Source of the DNA: Actinomycetota bacterium
GTDB taxonomy: Bacteria; Actinomycetota; Thermoleophilia; Gaiellales; F1-60-MAGs149
Assembly (NCBI GenBank): GCA_947481755.1
Contig: CANKHS010000005.1
Coordinates: forward strand, 1-22,193
Length of the DNA stretch: 22,193 nucleotides
Direction of reading: 5' to 3'
Made by a program: the position numbers and the translations under genes. Position 1 is the stretch's first letter, and each line of letters opens with the position of its first letter. The notes under the pieces were generated by a model. The model was not told the DNA's origin. It made no database searches and saw only the letters and a list, made by a program, of their open reading frames with translations. Below, in pieces: positions 1 through 7,499 of this stretch.

Positions 1-276
1 GACGTAGCCCTCTCGCGTGTCACCAGGCTTGCGGTAGACGGCGCAGAAGTTGCAGTCCGTCACGCAGACGTTCGTGTAGTTGAGGTTGCGGGCGACGATG
101 TACGTGACCTCGCCCGGATTCGCCTTGCGATTGCGGATCTCGGTCGCTGCGGCACCGATCGTGACAAGGTCGCGCGATTGCATCAAGGTCAACGCGTCGG
201 CATCGGATAACCGCTCGCCCGCGAGCACACGATCAAGAATCTCGGTGACGGTTCGAGTGGAATCGACGACGGCCAT
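1..276 (-). CDS. mqnC: Cyclic dehypoxanthinyl futalosine synthase MqnC, N-terminal part (cut by window edge)
   Basis: This is the first 92 codons of a radical SAM enzyme that cyclises dehypoxanthine futalosine in the futalosine pathway to menaquinone. The visible part carries the 4Fe-4S/SAM motif CxxxCxxC as C71, C75 and C78 (CVTDCNFC). It is followed by AVYRKPGD, which is typical of MqnC and differs from the AFART that follows the same motif in MqnE upstream. The two N-termini are clearly paralogous: both have an AGERL segment near residue 20 and their cysteines at identical positions. The ATG overlaps the mqnA stop by one base (TAATG on the minus strand), implying translational coupling. 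About three quarters of the protein lies outside the window. The family assignment is firm; MqnE is the only realistic alternative and is already present. Confidence 0.93.
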   Translation of the reverse strand, partial: MAVVDSTRTVTEILDRVLAGERLSDADALTLMQSRDLVTIGAAATEIRNRKANPGEVTYIVARNLNYTNVCVTDCNFCAVYRKPGDTREGYV

Positions 277-1067
277 TAGCCCCTTGCTCCTTGCGTTGCT
301 CCCGCGAACTCGAGTGCGGGAACCGAATCGATGATGCCCGCTTCTGCGGCTAATGCAAAGTATCGCTGCAATCCCTCGCGCTTGCGGTCGCTAAAGCCAT
401 AGTGCAGGTTGTCGAAGTAGCGGGCGAGGAACCCAGCCGGGAAGCCGTAGCGCTCGGCCGCTGCCTCGGCGACCAACGCCGCGTGCTCTGAGGCATCGGC
501 AACGGCCGACGCCAGCGCGTGGTCGAGAGCAAGGAGCCGGTCGACAGCAACGGTTCGGCGCGCGGCCCAGACAGCGAAGACCATCGGTAGCCCGGTGCGC
601 TCAAACCAGAGCTCGCCGAGATCATGGTGTGGCGTTGGATCTTCGATGGCCGAGCGCAAGGCCTCGTCACCGATCAAGAGCGTTGCGTCCGCCGACTGAC
701 CCTCGGCACGAATCTCCGCCCTCGGGAACAACACTCGCACCAGCGCAACCGATGCTGCACTCTTGGCTGTCACGGCAATCGAGGTGATGGCGGGCAGAGG
801 GACATCCGTGACCAGGTTGACCGAGTCGACCTCACCCTCGGAGGCGATACAAATGGAGGGCAGCAAAACCCAGTCGGCCGCGTTGTACGCGTAGGCAATG
901 CTGGAGACGTTGGCGACATCCAGCTCGCCCGCGGCAAGGAGCGCGTTGAGCCCAGTGGGTACGGCCAGCGTCTCCTCGATCATGCCCGGCTCGAGTCGAT
1001 GCTCGAGCGACCACGCCAGCGGGAAGGTATTGATGAAATCAACCCGGCCGACGCGAAGGGGATTCAC
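276..1067 (-). CDS. mqnA: Chorismate dehydratase MqnA
   Basis: MqnA dehydrates chorismate to 3-[(1-carboxyvinyl)oxy]benzoate, the first committed step of futalosine-dependent menaquinone synthesis. It has a periplasmic-binding-protein-like fold and acts in the cytoplasm. The N-terminus reads MNPLRVGRVDFINTFPL, the usual family opening, followed by the LDVANVSSIAYA segment. I place the start at GTG 1067, giving 263 residues. This makes a 4-base GTGA overlap with the mqnE stop, matching other junctions in this operon, and a purine-rich GGTGGGA lies just upstream. An in-frame GTG at 1076 would add three residues (266 aa) and is a possible alternative. The gene sits between mqnE and mqnC, and its product is the substrate of MqnE. 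No key segment appears to be missing. Confidence 0.93.
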   Translation of the reverse strand: MNPLRVGRVDFINTFPLAWSLEHRLEPGMIEETLAVPTGLNALLAAGELDVANVSSIAYAYNAADWVLLPSICIASEGEVDSVNLVTDVPLPAITSIAVTAKSAASVALVRVLFPRAEIRAEGQSADATLLIGDEALRSAIEDPTPHHDLGELWFERTGLPMVFAVWAARRTVAVDRLLALDHALASAVADASEHAALVAEAAAERYGFPAGFLARYFDNLHYGFSDRKREGLQRYFALAAEAGIIDSVPALEFAGATQGARG

Positions 1068-2176
1068 CGATCCCACCGCCGCAACTCGTTGTAGAACGTA
1101 TCGCGCTGGACAGGAACCTTGCCGGCCTCCTGAATGACGCGCACGAGATCGGCAACCTTCTCCTCCGTCGGCGTAACCGCGCCAGCGGCGTGCGCGATCT
1201 TCTCCTCGACGACGGTGCCCTGGATGTCGTTGGCCCCGAACGAGAGGCCAACCTGGGCGAGCGGCGTGGAGATCATGATCCAGTACGCCTTGACGTGCTC
1301 GATGTTGTCGAGCATCAGGCGCGAGACGGCGATCATCTTGAGGTCGTCTTGGCCGGTCGAGAACTTCCAGCCACGGCGCTCGAAGACGGTGTTCTGCGGG
1401 TGGAACGGCAGCGGGATGAAGGCCATGAAGCCCCCGGTCTCGTCCTGCAGTTCGCGCAGCGCCAACAGGTGCTCGATGCGCTCCTCGTACGTCTCAACGT
1501 GGTTGTACAGCATCGTGCAGTGCGTCTTGAGACCAAGGTTGTGCGCGATCCGATGGGTCTCGAGCCACTGTGCACCCGGCTCCTTGCCCGGCGCGATGAT
1601 CTTGCGCACACGCGGCGAGAAGACCTCGGCACCGCCACCCGGCAGGGTGTCGAGACCGGCGTCGATCAGTGCCCGCAGCACCTCCTCATGATTGAGGTCG
1701 GAGGTGCGCGTCATGTGATGGATCTCGGAGGCGGTAAAGAGCTTGAGATCTACACCAGGCAGACCCTTCTTGAGCGCCGCCGTGATGTCGACGTAGTACT
1801 GGAAATCAAGGTGCGGATTCTCGCCACCGACCATGTGGATCTCGGTGAAGTCCTGCGTCGAACGCACCTCTTGCGCGTGCGCGACGAGGTCGTCGATGTC
1901 CCACATGACCGCGTCGGCCTGCTTCGACGTGCGCGCAAAGGCGCAGAACTTGCACTTGACCCGACAGATCGTCGTGTAGTTGAGGTACAGGTTGTTGACG
2001 AAGAAGACCTCGTCGGTGCCACCGCGTTGGCGGCGGGCAAGGTCGGCGAGGGCACCGAGTTCGAGCACATCGTGTGACTCGAGCAGCGTGATGCCGTCGT
2101 CGAGGTCGAGGCGCTCGCCCGCGACGACCTTCTCACGAATCTCCTGGAGTTCCGTATTGCGCGTGATGGTTGCCAT
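1064..2176 (-). CDS. mqnE: Aminodeoxyfutalosine synthase MqnE (radical SAM)
   Basis: MqnE joins the MqnA product to the adenosyl moiety of SAM, giving aminodeoxyfutalosine. The 370-residue length is normal for the family. The cluster motif CRVKCKFC provides C71, C75 and C78. Other recognisable parts are HMVGGENPHL near residue 115, the TASEIHHM segment near 150, LPGGGAEVFSPRVR near 210, and FIPLPFHP near 255. The ATG at 2176 follows the polyprenyl synthase stop after 23 bases and has only a weak GGAA-type ribosome site, so translation probably depends on the upstream genes. It overlaps mqnA by four bases. The CAFART sequence after the cysteines and the overall length separate it from MqnC. 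Confidence 0.95.
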   Translation of the reverse strand: MATITRNTELQEIREKVVAGERLDLDDGITLLESHDVLELGALADLARRQRGGTDEVFFVNNLYLNYTTICRVKCKFCAFARTSKQADAVMWDIDDLVAHAQEVRSTQDFTEIHMVGGENPHLDFQYYVDITAALKKGLPGVDLKLFTASEIHHMTRTSDLNHEEVLRALIDAGLDTLPGGGAEVFSPRVRKIIAPGKEPGAQWLETHRIAHNLGLKTHCTMLYNHVETYEERIEHLLALRELQDETGGFMAFIPLPFHPQNTVFERRGWKFSTGQDDLKMIAVSRLMLDNIEHVKAYWIMISTPLAQVGLSFGANDIQGTVVEEKIAHAAGAVTPTEEKVADLVRVIQEAGKVPVQRDTFYNELRRWDR

Positions 2177-2199
2177 GCCAGATTCCCGTCGGTGGTGTT

Positions 2200-3171
2200 C
2201 TATGTATCGCGGTCGACAACACCGCGGACGACCATCCGCAGCGGTGTTGTATCGAGGTCGCCAGTAATGAGATCGAGGGCCTCTTCGGCCGTCCGTACAA
2301 GCTCGCGGGCAGTATCGCGTGCCTCATCAAGCGCGCCCAATTCGCCGACGCGAGCCAAGAGTGGAAGCACGGCTGCGGGCTCTGGTTCGCGACGCAACGC
2401 CTCGGCAATTTCGGCGTCGATCCGCGCGGCGTAGAGCAGCGGCAGCGTTGCCGTACCGCCGATCAGGTCGGTGCCGAGCACCTTGCCGGTCGTGGACGAG
2501 AGACCGTCACAGTCGAGAATGTCGTCGGCCACCTGGAAGGCGAGGCCGAGCAGGCGCCCGTATTCGGCGAGCGCCGCGGCATCGGCATCGCCGAGACCGC
2601 CGAGGCGACCGCCGAGCCCGCAGGCCGCTGCGAACAGGCGTCCGGTCTTGAGCGTGCAGCGCTCGAAATACTGTTCGGGTGTCGTCTCGGGGCGGCGCGT
2701 CTGCAGCATCTGCAGGGCCTCCCCTTCCGACAGGCCGAGTGCGGCCTGTGCCAGCAACACAAGGCTCTCCATGTCGTTCGTCTCGGCGAGTACAGCAAAC
2801 GCACGGGCAAACAGAAAGTCGCCGGTTGCTCCCGCGATGCGATCGCCATGTTGCGCCCACACGGTCGGTCGTCCACGGCGGAGCGAGGCGTGGTCGAGCA
2901 CATCGTCGTGCACGAGCGTCGCCATGTGCACGAGCTCGACTGCGCTGCCGGCCCGGACGAGGTTCTCCTCGGACTGCCCGGAGGCTGGCGAGGAGAGCAG
3001 CACAAGCAGAGGACGAAGACGCTTGCCGCCCGCCGCCAGTGTCTCGGCCGCTGTGGCGGCTGTCGAGCCGCCAACCCAGGCGACATCGTCTGCCAATCGT
3101 TGCTCGACGCGCTTGAGGTAGTCACTAATGCCGGGGAGCGCCAACAGATCGGCGTAGGTGATGGTGCTCAT
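2200..3171 (-). CDS. Long-chain polyprenyl diphosphate synthase (menaquinone side chain)
   Basis: This is a trans-isoprenyl diphosphate synthase of 323 residues, catalysing successive IPP condensations to make the menaquinone tail. Both aspartate-rich motifs are intact: the first at 89-93 (DDVLD, followed by RRGRPT) and the second at 216-220 (DDILD). GGKRLRP at 48-54 and the lysine in LKTGRLF near 175 are also present. The residues four and five before the first Asp are small (T85, A84), and small residues there fit a long product (about C35 or more) rather than farnesyl; this is inference. The ATG overlaps the menG stop by four bases. Position between menG and mqnE makes a quinone role nearly certain. 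HepT, IspB and GrcC-type names are all possible, so no symbol is assigned. A possible non-catalytic relative lies at 8951-9499. Confidence 0.92.
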   Translation of the reverse strand: MSTITYADLLALPGISDYLKRVEQRLADDVAWVGGSTAATAAETLAAGGKRLRPLLVLLSSPASGQSEENLVRAGSAVELVHMATLVHDDVLDHASLRRGRPTVWAQHGDRIAGATGDFLFARAFAVLAETNDMESLVLLAQAALGLSEGEALQMLQTRRPETTPEQYFERCTLKTGRLFAAACGLGGRLGGLGDADAAALAEYGRLLGLAFQVADDILDCDGLSSTTGKVLGTDLIGGTATLPLLYAARIDAEIAEALRREPEPAAVLPLLARVGELGALDEARDTARELVRTAEEALDLITGDLDTTPLRMVVRGVVDRDT

Positions 3172-3923
3172 CCGTCGCTCCGACGAACGGTGCCAACGTG
3201 CAGCGCCACGATCCCGCCGCCTAGCGTGCGGAAGCGCACGTCGTCGAGTCCAGCCTCGTACATCACGTGCGCAAGGCTCGTGGTGCCCGGAAACCGCTTG
3301 ACCGAAGCAGGCAGGTAGGTGTAGGCCGCGTTCTGCTTATCGACCAATCGGCCGACGCCAGGTACGAGACGGTCAAACCAGAGCGAATGAAACTTCGAGA
3401 CGACGCCAGACTCGGGCGTCGTGATCTCGAGACACACCACCTTGCCACCTGGGCGAACGACGCGCACGAGTTCGCGAAAGCCGAGAGCAAGATCGGCAAC
3501 GTTGCGAATGCCAAAGGCCACCGTCGCTGCTGCGAAACGGTCGTCTTCGAAGGGGAGGTCGAGTGCATCACCGTGGATCAACGAGGCCTGGTCGACGCCA
3601 CGCTTGGCGATCTTGATGCGACCACGATCGAGCATGCGCTCGGCGAAATCGAGACCAACCACCTCGCCACTCGGGCCGACGCGCTTGGCGAGCTCAAGCG
3701 TGAGGTCCGCGGTGCCACAGCAACAGTCGAGCACGCTCGCGCCCGCGCCGACCTCGGTCGCATCGGCCGCGAGACGACGCCAGCGCACATCGAGGCCCGC
3801 GGTCATCACGCGATTCATCGCGTCGTACGGACGGGCAATACGGTCGAACATCGCCTGGACGCGCTCAGGGGGCAGCGTGCCGTCCTCGGCGCTGTACTTG
3901 ACGGGAAGATTGTCGGTGCTCAT
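3168..3923 (-). CDS. menG: Demethylmenaquinone methyltransferase (UbiE/MenG family)
   Basis: This SAM-dependent class I methyltransferase makes the final C-methylation of demethylmenaquinone. The 251-residue protein has motif I VLDCCCGTAD at 64-73, an acidic end of strand 2 in VVGLDFAERML (88-98), GDALDLPF at 118-125, FGIRN at 138-142 and the UbiE C-terminal signature GGGIVALHVGT at 235-245. The frame is open upstream to 4229, but that extension runs antiparallel through ubiX codons and is not homologous. The ATG at 3923 gives a 4-base ATGA overlap with the ubiX stop and the usual family length. It overlaps the polyprenyl synthase start by another four bases. In an organism using the futalosine route, the substrate is demethylmenaquinone rather than a ubiquinone precursor. 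Confidence 0.93.
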   Translation of the reverse strand: MSTDNLPVKYSAEDGTLPPERVQAMFDRIARPYDAMNRVMTAGLDVRWRRLAADATEVGAGASVLDCCCGTADLTLELAKRVGPSGEVVGLDFAERMLDRGRIKIAKRGVDQASLIHGDALDLPFEDDRFAAATVAFGIRNVADLALGFRELVRVVRPGGKVVCLEITTPESGVVSKFHSLWFDRLVPGVGRLVDKQNAAYTYLPASVKRFPGTTSLAHVMYEAGLDDVRFRTLGGGIVALHVGTVRRSDG

Positions 3924-4516
3924 GCGTCGGCACCCCAACGTGGCAGGAGCTCGTTGTCGATCCCGCACAGGTCGAGCACACGGCCCGCGACGAAATCGAT
4001 CGCGTCGCCCAACGTATCGGGGTGCGTATAGAAGACCGGCATCGCCGGGGCGATAATCGCGCCCGCCTCGGCCAGCGTCGTCAAGGTGCGGAGGTGCAAC
4101 AGCGAAAGCGGCGACTCGCGCGGCACGATGATCAATTTGCGGCGCTCCTTGAGGGCAACACCAGCAGCGCGATGGATCAGATTGGCCTGACTCGTCGAGG
4201 CGATCGTGCCGCACGTGGCCATCGAACACGGGCAGATCACGTAGGCGTCGACCTTGGCGGAGCCCGAGGCGTACGGAGAGAACCAGTCCTCTTCCCCGTA
4301 GAGCGTGGTGCTATCGCCGCCGTACTCGGTGATCAGGCGTTGGATTGCCTCAGGGCCGGGAATCGAACGGTCGCGGTAGACCTCCCACGCGATCACCTCA
4401 CCCGCGGCCTTGGAGGCGCAGACGCCGACCTCGGCCCCAGCGGCGGCCAACCCCGCGAGCACGCGGGCGGCATACGGTGCGCCAGAGGCGCCAGTGATTC
4501 CGAGGAAGACTCGCAT
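3920..4516 (-). CDS. ubiX: UbiX-family flavin prenyltransferase (probably MqnM role)
   Basis: UbiX-type enzymes attach a dimethylallyl group to FMN to give prenyl-FMN, the cofactor of UbiD decarboxylases. The 198-residue protein has the FMN-binding GITGASGA at 6-13, PCSMAT at 96-101, and the diagnostic ERRKLIIVPRESP at 124-136 followed by PVFYTHP at 160-166. A UbiD-family gene in the same window (7500-8954) is the obvious client. The surrounding mqn genes suggest the pair performs the late decarboxylation of the prenylated naphthoate (MqnM/MqnL role), which is an inference from context. This is the first gene of the menaquinone operon. No clear Shine-Dalgarno sequence precedes the ATG at 4516. 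The gene overlaps menG by four bases. Confidence 0.93.
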   Translation of the reverse strand: MRVFLGITGASGAPYAARVLAGLAAAGAEVGVCASKAAGEVIAWEVYRDRSIPGPEAIQRLITEYGGDSTTLYGEEDWFSPYASGSAKVDAYVICPCSMATCGTIASTSQANLIHRAAGVALKERRKLIIVPRESPLSLLHLRTLTTLAEAGAIIAPAMPVFYTHPDTLGDAIDFVAGRVLDLCGIDNELLPRWGADA

Positions 4517-4517
4517 A

Positions 4518-4558
4518 GTCAGTAACGGGCGTTGCGTGCAGGATACGTCAGTACGGGG
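4518..4558. repeat. Pair of short direct repeats upstream of ubiX
   Basis: GTCAGTAACGGG (4518-4529) and GTCAGTACGGGG (4547-4558) are nearly the same with a one-base shift, 29 bases apart. The first copy ends a few bases from the ubiX ATG. They could be paired operator half-sites or a small duplication; function is unknown. Confidence 0.4.
4540..4545 (-). promoter_or_regulatory. Candidate -10 element for the ubiX-mqn operon
   Basis: TATCCT reads toward ubiX 23 bases before its ATG. No good -35 hexamer is found at the expected distance, so support is weak. Two imperfect direct repeats (4518-4529 and 4547-4558) flank it. Confidence 0.3.
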
Positions 4559-4656
4559 GTTTGCCCCGCTAGGTGATTCGCTGCGCGTGGCCGGACGGCT
4601 TCAGCGGACCACGCCTCATTCTTGACTCGGCCGTACCGGCTGCCCTCAAACGACGA

Positions 4657-4682
4657 ACGGCCGGGTGTTGCCACCCGGCCGT
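4657..4682 (-). terminator. Hairpin terminator at the end of the qcr operon
   Basis: There is a perfect 11-base-pair stem (4657-4667 with 4672-4682) around a TTGC loop, 34 bases past the qcrC stop. The stem is very GC-rich (ACGGCCGGGTG arm). The tract following it on the minus strand has only a short TTT, so it is not a classical U-run terminator. It may still end or attenuate transcription between qcrC and ubiX. Confidence 0.6.
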
Positions 4683-4715
4683 CGCCACCATCTAAAACGT
4701 GATTTTCCGTTGAGG

Positions 4716-5591
4716 CTAGGGACCGACCGCATTCGTGGCGGTGCCAGCAAACAGGCCACCCGCCTTCGTGCAGGATGCCGGATAGGTTGCCTTCGCGGAG
4801 GCCGCCTGCGGGCCTGGCGTCGTGCCCTTCGCGGCAGCCCACGTCGCGACGTAGCCCGCGAGACACGAGATCTCATCGGCCGTGTAGGTGGCCTTGAAGG
4901 ACGGCATGCCGCCCTTGCCGTTGGTAATGAAATTCAACGCTGTGGCGTAGTCCGGATTGGCGCTATCGAGCACCGGCCCAACGTTGCCTGCCGTACCCGC
5001 GTTCGCGAGCGTGTGACAGGTCGAGCAGGCGCCACCGGCAAAGGCAGCTGCACCTGGCTCCGTCGAAGCCTGACCTGCAGCACCCGGCGCCTTGGAGCCG
5101 TAGAACGTCAGCGTCAGCAGGACGATCGGCACCGTCACACCCAGCGCGAGTGCAATCGGGCGGCGCGAGAGCCGACGATCCGGGTTGCGATCGATGAACG
5201 GCCAGCCGATCAGCAGCACCATCCAGATCGTCGGGATGATGATCGAGCCGACAATCAGGAGTTCTGGCGTCTTGAAGATACGCAGCAGTTCGAACAGGAA
5301 GAAGAAGTACCAGTCCGGCCGTGGGTCGTAGCCGAGCACACCAGGATCGGCCTTCGCCTCATAGGCAGGTCCGAGCAGGCCACCAATACGCTCGGCCGTT
5401 GCTTCGGCAGGGATCGCTCCGAACTGCGCATGCCAGAGAATCGCCATGCCCATGATCAGAGCAACGACGATCAGGCTGACGATCGTGTCGTGGAAGACAG
5501 CGTTCGGGAAGAACGGCTTGCCATGGCGCTTCTGGAAGGAGTACTCGCGCTGGTATCCCTCGCGGCGCTCGCGTGCAGTTAGGCGTGGCAT
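4716..5591 (-). CDS. qcrC: Menaquinol:cytochrome c reductase cytochrome b/c subunit (subunit IV-cytochrome c fusion)
   Basis: This 291-residue membrane protein combines a subunit IV-like part of cytochrome b with a C-terminal c-type cytochrome, as in the QcrC of Bacillus. The subunit IV half has membrane segments near 33-53, 111-132 and 147-164. The quinol-site motif is PDWY at 92-95 (PEWY in many relatives). After an Ala/Pro-rich linker comes CSTCH at 189-193, the heme c attachment site, with M229 in GKGGMPSF as the likely distal ligand. The cytochrome domain would lie outside the membrane. Two further cysteines, C243 and C274, are not heme ligands and could form a disulfide. The ATG overlaps the qcrB stop by one base. 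A hairpin follows downstream. Assignment is firm. Confidence 0.93.
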   Translation of the reverse strand: MPRLTARERREGYQREYSFQKRHGKPFFPNAVFHDTIVSLIVVALIMGMAILWHAQFGAIPAEATAERIGGLLGPAYEAKADPGVLGYDPRPDWYFFFLFELLRIFKTPELLIVGSIIIPTIWMVLLIGWPFIDRNPDRRLSRRPIALALGVTVPIVLLTLTFYGSKAPGAAGQASTEPGAAAFAGGACSTCHTLANAGTAGNVGPVLDSANPDYATALNFITNGKGGMPSFKATYTADEISCLAGYVATWAAAKGTTPGPQAASAKATYPASCTKAGGLFAGTATNAVGP

Positions 5592-6304
5592 TAGACGTCA
5601 CCCTCCGTCGGCTGCATGCGCGACCAGGGCGGCGATGTGACTCCGAGCCGGACGACGAGCAGCATATGGACGAAGATCAAGCCGCCGATCACACTCGGCA
5701 ATACGAGCATGTGGAGTGCGTAGAAACGCGAGAGCGTATGCGTGCTGATCTCTGGGCCCACCATCAGGATGTACGACAGTGCCGGCCCGAGGATCGGTGC
5801 CGTGCCGTTGATGTTGACGCCCACGATCGTGGCCCAATAGGCGCGCTCGTCGAACACCAACAGGTAGCCGGTAAACGACATGCCCATCACGAGGATGAAG
5901 ATGATCGCGCCGGTGATCCATGTCATCTCACGCGGGTACTTGTAGGCGCCGAAGAGGAACGTACGGCCCATGTGCAAGAAGAGCAGTACCACCATCACGG
6001 ACGAGCCCCACTTGTGCATACCGCGGACGAGCCAACCGAGCGTGGCATCGTTGGTGATCCATTGGATCGTGCTCCAAGCGGTGTCTGGATCGGGCTGGTA
6101 GTACATCGCCAGCAGGATGCCGGTGGTGCTCTGCAGGATGAAGACGGTGATCAGCGCGGAGCCAAGCGTCTGCAACCACGAGATGTCCTTAGGGACATTG
6201 CGGAAGAGCATGAACTTGCCAAACGAGATCGCGCCAGAGCGCTCCTCGACCCAGTCGACTGGGATCATCGCGATTTCGCCAGGAGGCGGCAACAGTGTGG
6301 ACAT
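5591..6304 (-). CDS. qcrB: Menaquinol:cytochrome c reductase cytochrome b subunit (b6-type)
   Basis: This is the four-helix N-terminal half of a split cytochrome b, 237 residues. The two b-heme ligand pairs are H97/H198 and H111/H213. The second-helix-pair spacing of 14 intervening residues (198 to 213) is the b6-type spacing. The conserved ARG-type W/R region is seen as RGMHKWG at 94-100. The quinone-site helix near GYLLVFDERAYWAT (146-159) is intact. The position equivalent to the heme c-anchoring cysteine of b6 and of Bacillus QcrB is T46 (TLGS), and the protein has no cysteine at all, so no covalent third heme is expected. The gene lies 14 bases after qcrA and overlaps qcrC by one base. 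Confidence 0.94.
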   Translation of the reverse strand: MSTLLPPPGEIAMIPVDWVEERSGAISFGKFMLFRNVPKDISWLQTLGSALITVFILQSTTGILLAMYYQPDPDTAWSTIQWITNDATLGWLVRGMHKWGSSVMVVLLFLHMGRTFLFGAYKYPREMTWITGAIIFILVMGMSFTGYLLVFDERAYWATIVGVNINGTAPILGPALSYILMVGPEISTHTLSRFYALHMLVLPSVIGGLIFVHMLLVVRLGVTSPPWSRMQPTEGDV

Positions 6305-6318
6305 GGTGTTCTCCTGCC

Positions 6319-6939
6319 TCAGGACGGGGTTGGGTAGAGCCAGCCGAGGAGCCCACCAACGGGCTCACCGGGAAGCTTGAAGGTATCGGTCATGACGACT
6401 TTGCCGTCGACCTCTTGGGTCGCGAAGACGCGTCCCACGTAGAGCGTGCCGGCGTCAACCTTGTACTCGAAGCGGTTGAGCGGGCGCACCGGCGGGCCAG
6501 CAGTGCGGGCGCCTTCGGTGTCGTACTGGCCACCGTGGCACGGGCACGCGAAGTTCGTCGTCTTGAACTGCACGGGGCAACCGAGATGCATGCACACGTT
6601 CGAAATGATCGTGAACTCTTCGGCACCATCGCGACGCACGTAGGCGACGCGACGATCGAGCTCGCCAAGCTTGCCGCGTTCAAAGATGACCGGCTCGTAC
6701 GTGCCGGCTTTGAAGTCTTTATTGTCGACCGGGCCAAAGCTCGTCCAGTACCAGTCTTCCTTCGCAAAGGAGGGTCCGAGGACAAAGCCGACGACCGGGA
6801 CCGCAATGGCGACACCGATCAGGCCACCAAGGCCGACGGTTGCGCCCGTCAGAAATTTGCTGCGACTAATGATCGCGCGGGGGTCCGCTGGGTCGCCATA
6901 CGACGATGCGCCAGCTCGCTCAGATTCGTTCTCAGCCAC
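6319..6939 (-). CDS. qcrA: Menaquinol:cytochrome c reductase Rieske iron-sulfur subunit
   Basis: This is the Rieske protein of the complex, taking electrons from menaquinol to the cytochrome c domain. It is 206 residues with one membrane helix near 35-55. The 2Fe-2S ligands are C116 and H118 in CMHLGC and C132-H135 in CPCHGG; C121 and C134 form the usual disulfide. I chose GTG at 6939 because a GGAGG ribosome site (6948-6952) sits eight bases upstream. The in-frame TTG at 6945 would leave only two bases. The N-terminal signal reads SRSKFLTG at 25-32, resembling a Tat motif (SRRxFL) with the second arginine replaced by serine. The C-terminus ends in LLGWLYPTPS. This is the first gene of qcrABC. 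Confidence 0.93.
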   Translation of the reverse strand: MAENESERAGASSYGDPADPRAIISRSKFLTGATVGLGGLIGVAIAVPVVGFVLGPSFAKEDWYWTSFGPVDNKDFKAGTYEPVIFERGKLGELDRRVAYVRRDGAEEFTIISNVCMHLGCPVQFKTTNFACPCHGGQYDTEGARTAGPPVRPLNRFEYKVDAGTLYVGRVFATQEVDGKVVMTDTFKLPGEPVGGLLGWLYPTPS

Positions 6940-6947
6940 GTGCAATG

Positions 6948-6952
6948 CCTCC
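6948..6952 (-). promoter_or_regulatory. Ribosome binding site deciding the qcrA start
   Basis: GGAGG on the minus strand is eight bases from GTG 6939 and only two from TTG 6945. It therefore favours the GTG start for qcrA. It is one of few strong ribosome sites in the window. Confidence 0.7.
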
Positions 6953-6963
6953 AGTCACGTAGG

Positions 6964-6994
6964 TATCTTGGGGGCGGTGCCCGTCGGATGTCAA
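6964..6994 (-). promoter_or_regulatory. Candidate promoter for qcrABC
   Basis: A perfect TTGACA -35 hexamer (6994-6989) and an AAGATA -10-like hexamer (6969-6964) lie in the msrB-qcrA gap with a 19-base spacer, longer than ideal. Predicted transcription would begin near 6957, just upstream of the qcrA ribosome site. This suggests qcrABC can be expressed independently of msrB. Confidence 0.45.
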
Positions 6995-7026
6995 AGTCGC
7001 CACGAAACGCACAATCATCTGATCCA

Positions 7027-7446
7027 TCATTTTGCACTCGTTTCGACGTGCTGAAGCGAGCACGAATTGATGCAGTAACGCATTCCTGTTGGCCCCGGAC
7101 CATCGGGGAAGACGTGTCCGAGATGACCGCCGCAGCTCTTGCAGACGACCTCGATGCGACGCATGCCGTGCGTGCTGTCCTCGCGCGACCCGACGTTGTC
7201 GTCGAGCACGGGGCGCGTAAAGCTCGGCCAGCCAGTGCCCGAATCGAACTTGTCGTTCGAGTGAAAGAGTTCCGTTCCGCAGCCCGCACAGGCGTAGACA
7301 CCCGGCGTGTGGTCGTCGACGTAGGCGCCGGTAAACGGCGGCTCGGTTCCCTGCTGTCGCAGCACGGCGTACTGCTCCGGCGTCAGTACCTGGCGCCATT
7401 CCTCGTCTGTGCGTTCCACGCTCACGTGTTCCTCGGGCGGAGTCAT
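7027..7446 (-). CDS. msrB: Peptide-methionine (R)-S-oxide reductase MsrB
   Basis: MsrB reduces the R epimer of methionine sulfoxide in proteins, normally recycled by thioredoxin. The 139-residue protein has the structural zinc cysteines C53/C56 (CAGC) and C102/C105 (CKSC), the GTGWPSF motif at 70-76, GGHLGHVF at 106-113 and the catalytic cysteine C125 in RYCINS. C129, four residues after the catalytic cysteine, is at a position that is commonly Ala or Leu. No signal peptide is visible, so it acts in the cytoplasm. It lies between ubiD (53-base gap) and qcrA (87-base gap) on the same strand. A link to respiratory oxidative damage is plausible but inferred. Confidence 0.95.
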   Translation of the reverse strand: MTPPEEHVSVERTDEEWRQVLTPEQYAVLRQQGTEPPFTGAYVDDHTPGVYACAGCGTELFHSNDKFDSGTGWPSFTRPVLDDNVGSREDSTHGMRRIEVVCKSCGGHLGHVFPDGPGPTGMRYCINSCSLQHVETSAK

Positions 7447-7499
7447 CGGTCGTTACGTCCGTCTGCGAGCATACCCAGCGTTGTCACCGGAATGGCCAT

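Noticed and set aside
1..276. mqnC as a pseudogene because it is only 92 codons
   Set aside because: The frame is open to the window edge with intact cluster cysteines; the truncation is due to the window.
2170..3318. 382-codon plus-strand open frame opposite the polyprenyl synthase
   Set aside because: The catalytic motifs of the synthase are on the minus strand; the opposing protein is Arg/Gly/His-rich without motifs.
3924..4229. N-terminal extension of the menG frame
   Set aside because: The extra 102 codons overlap ubiX out of frame and add a non-homologous segment; the ATG at 3923 gives the normal length and an ATGA junction.
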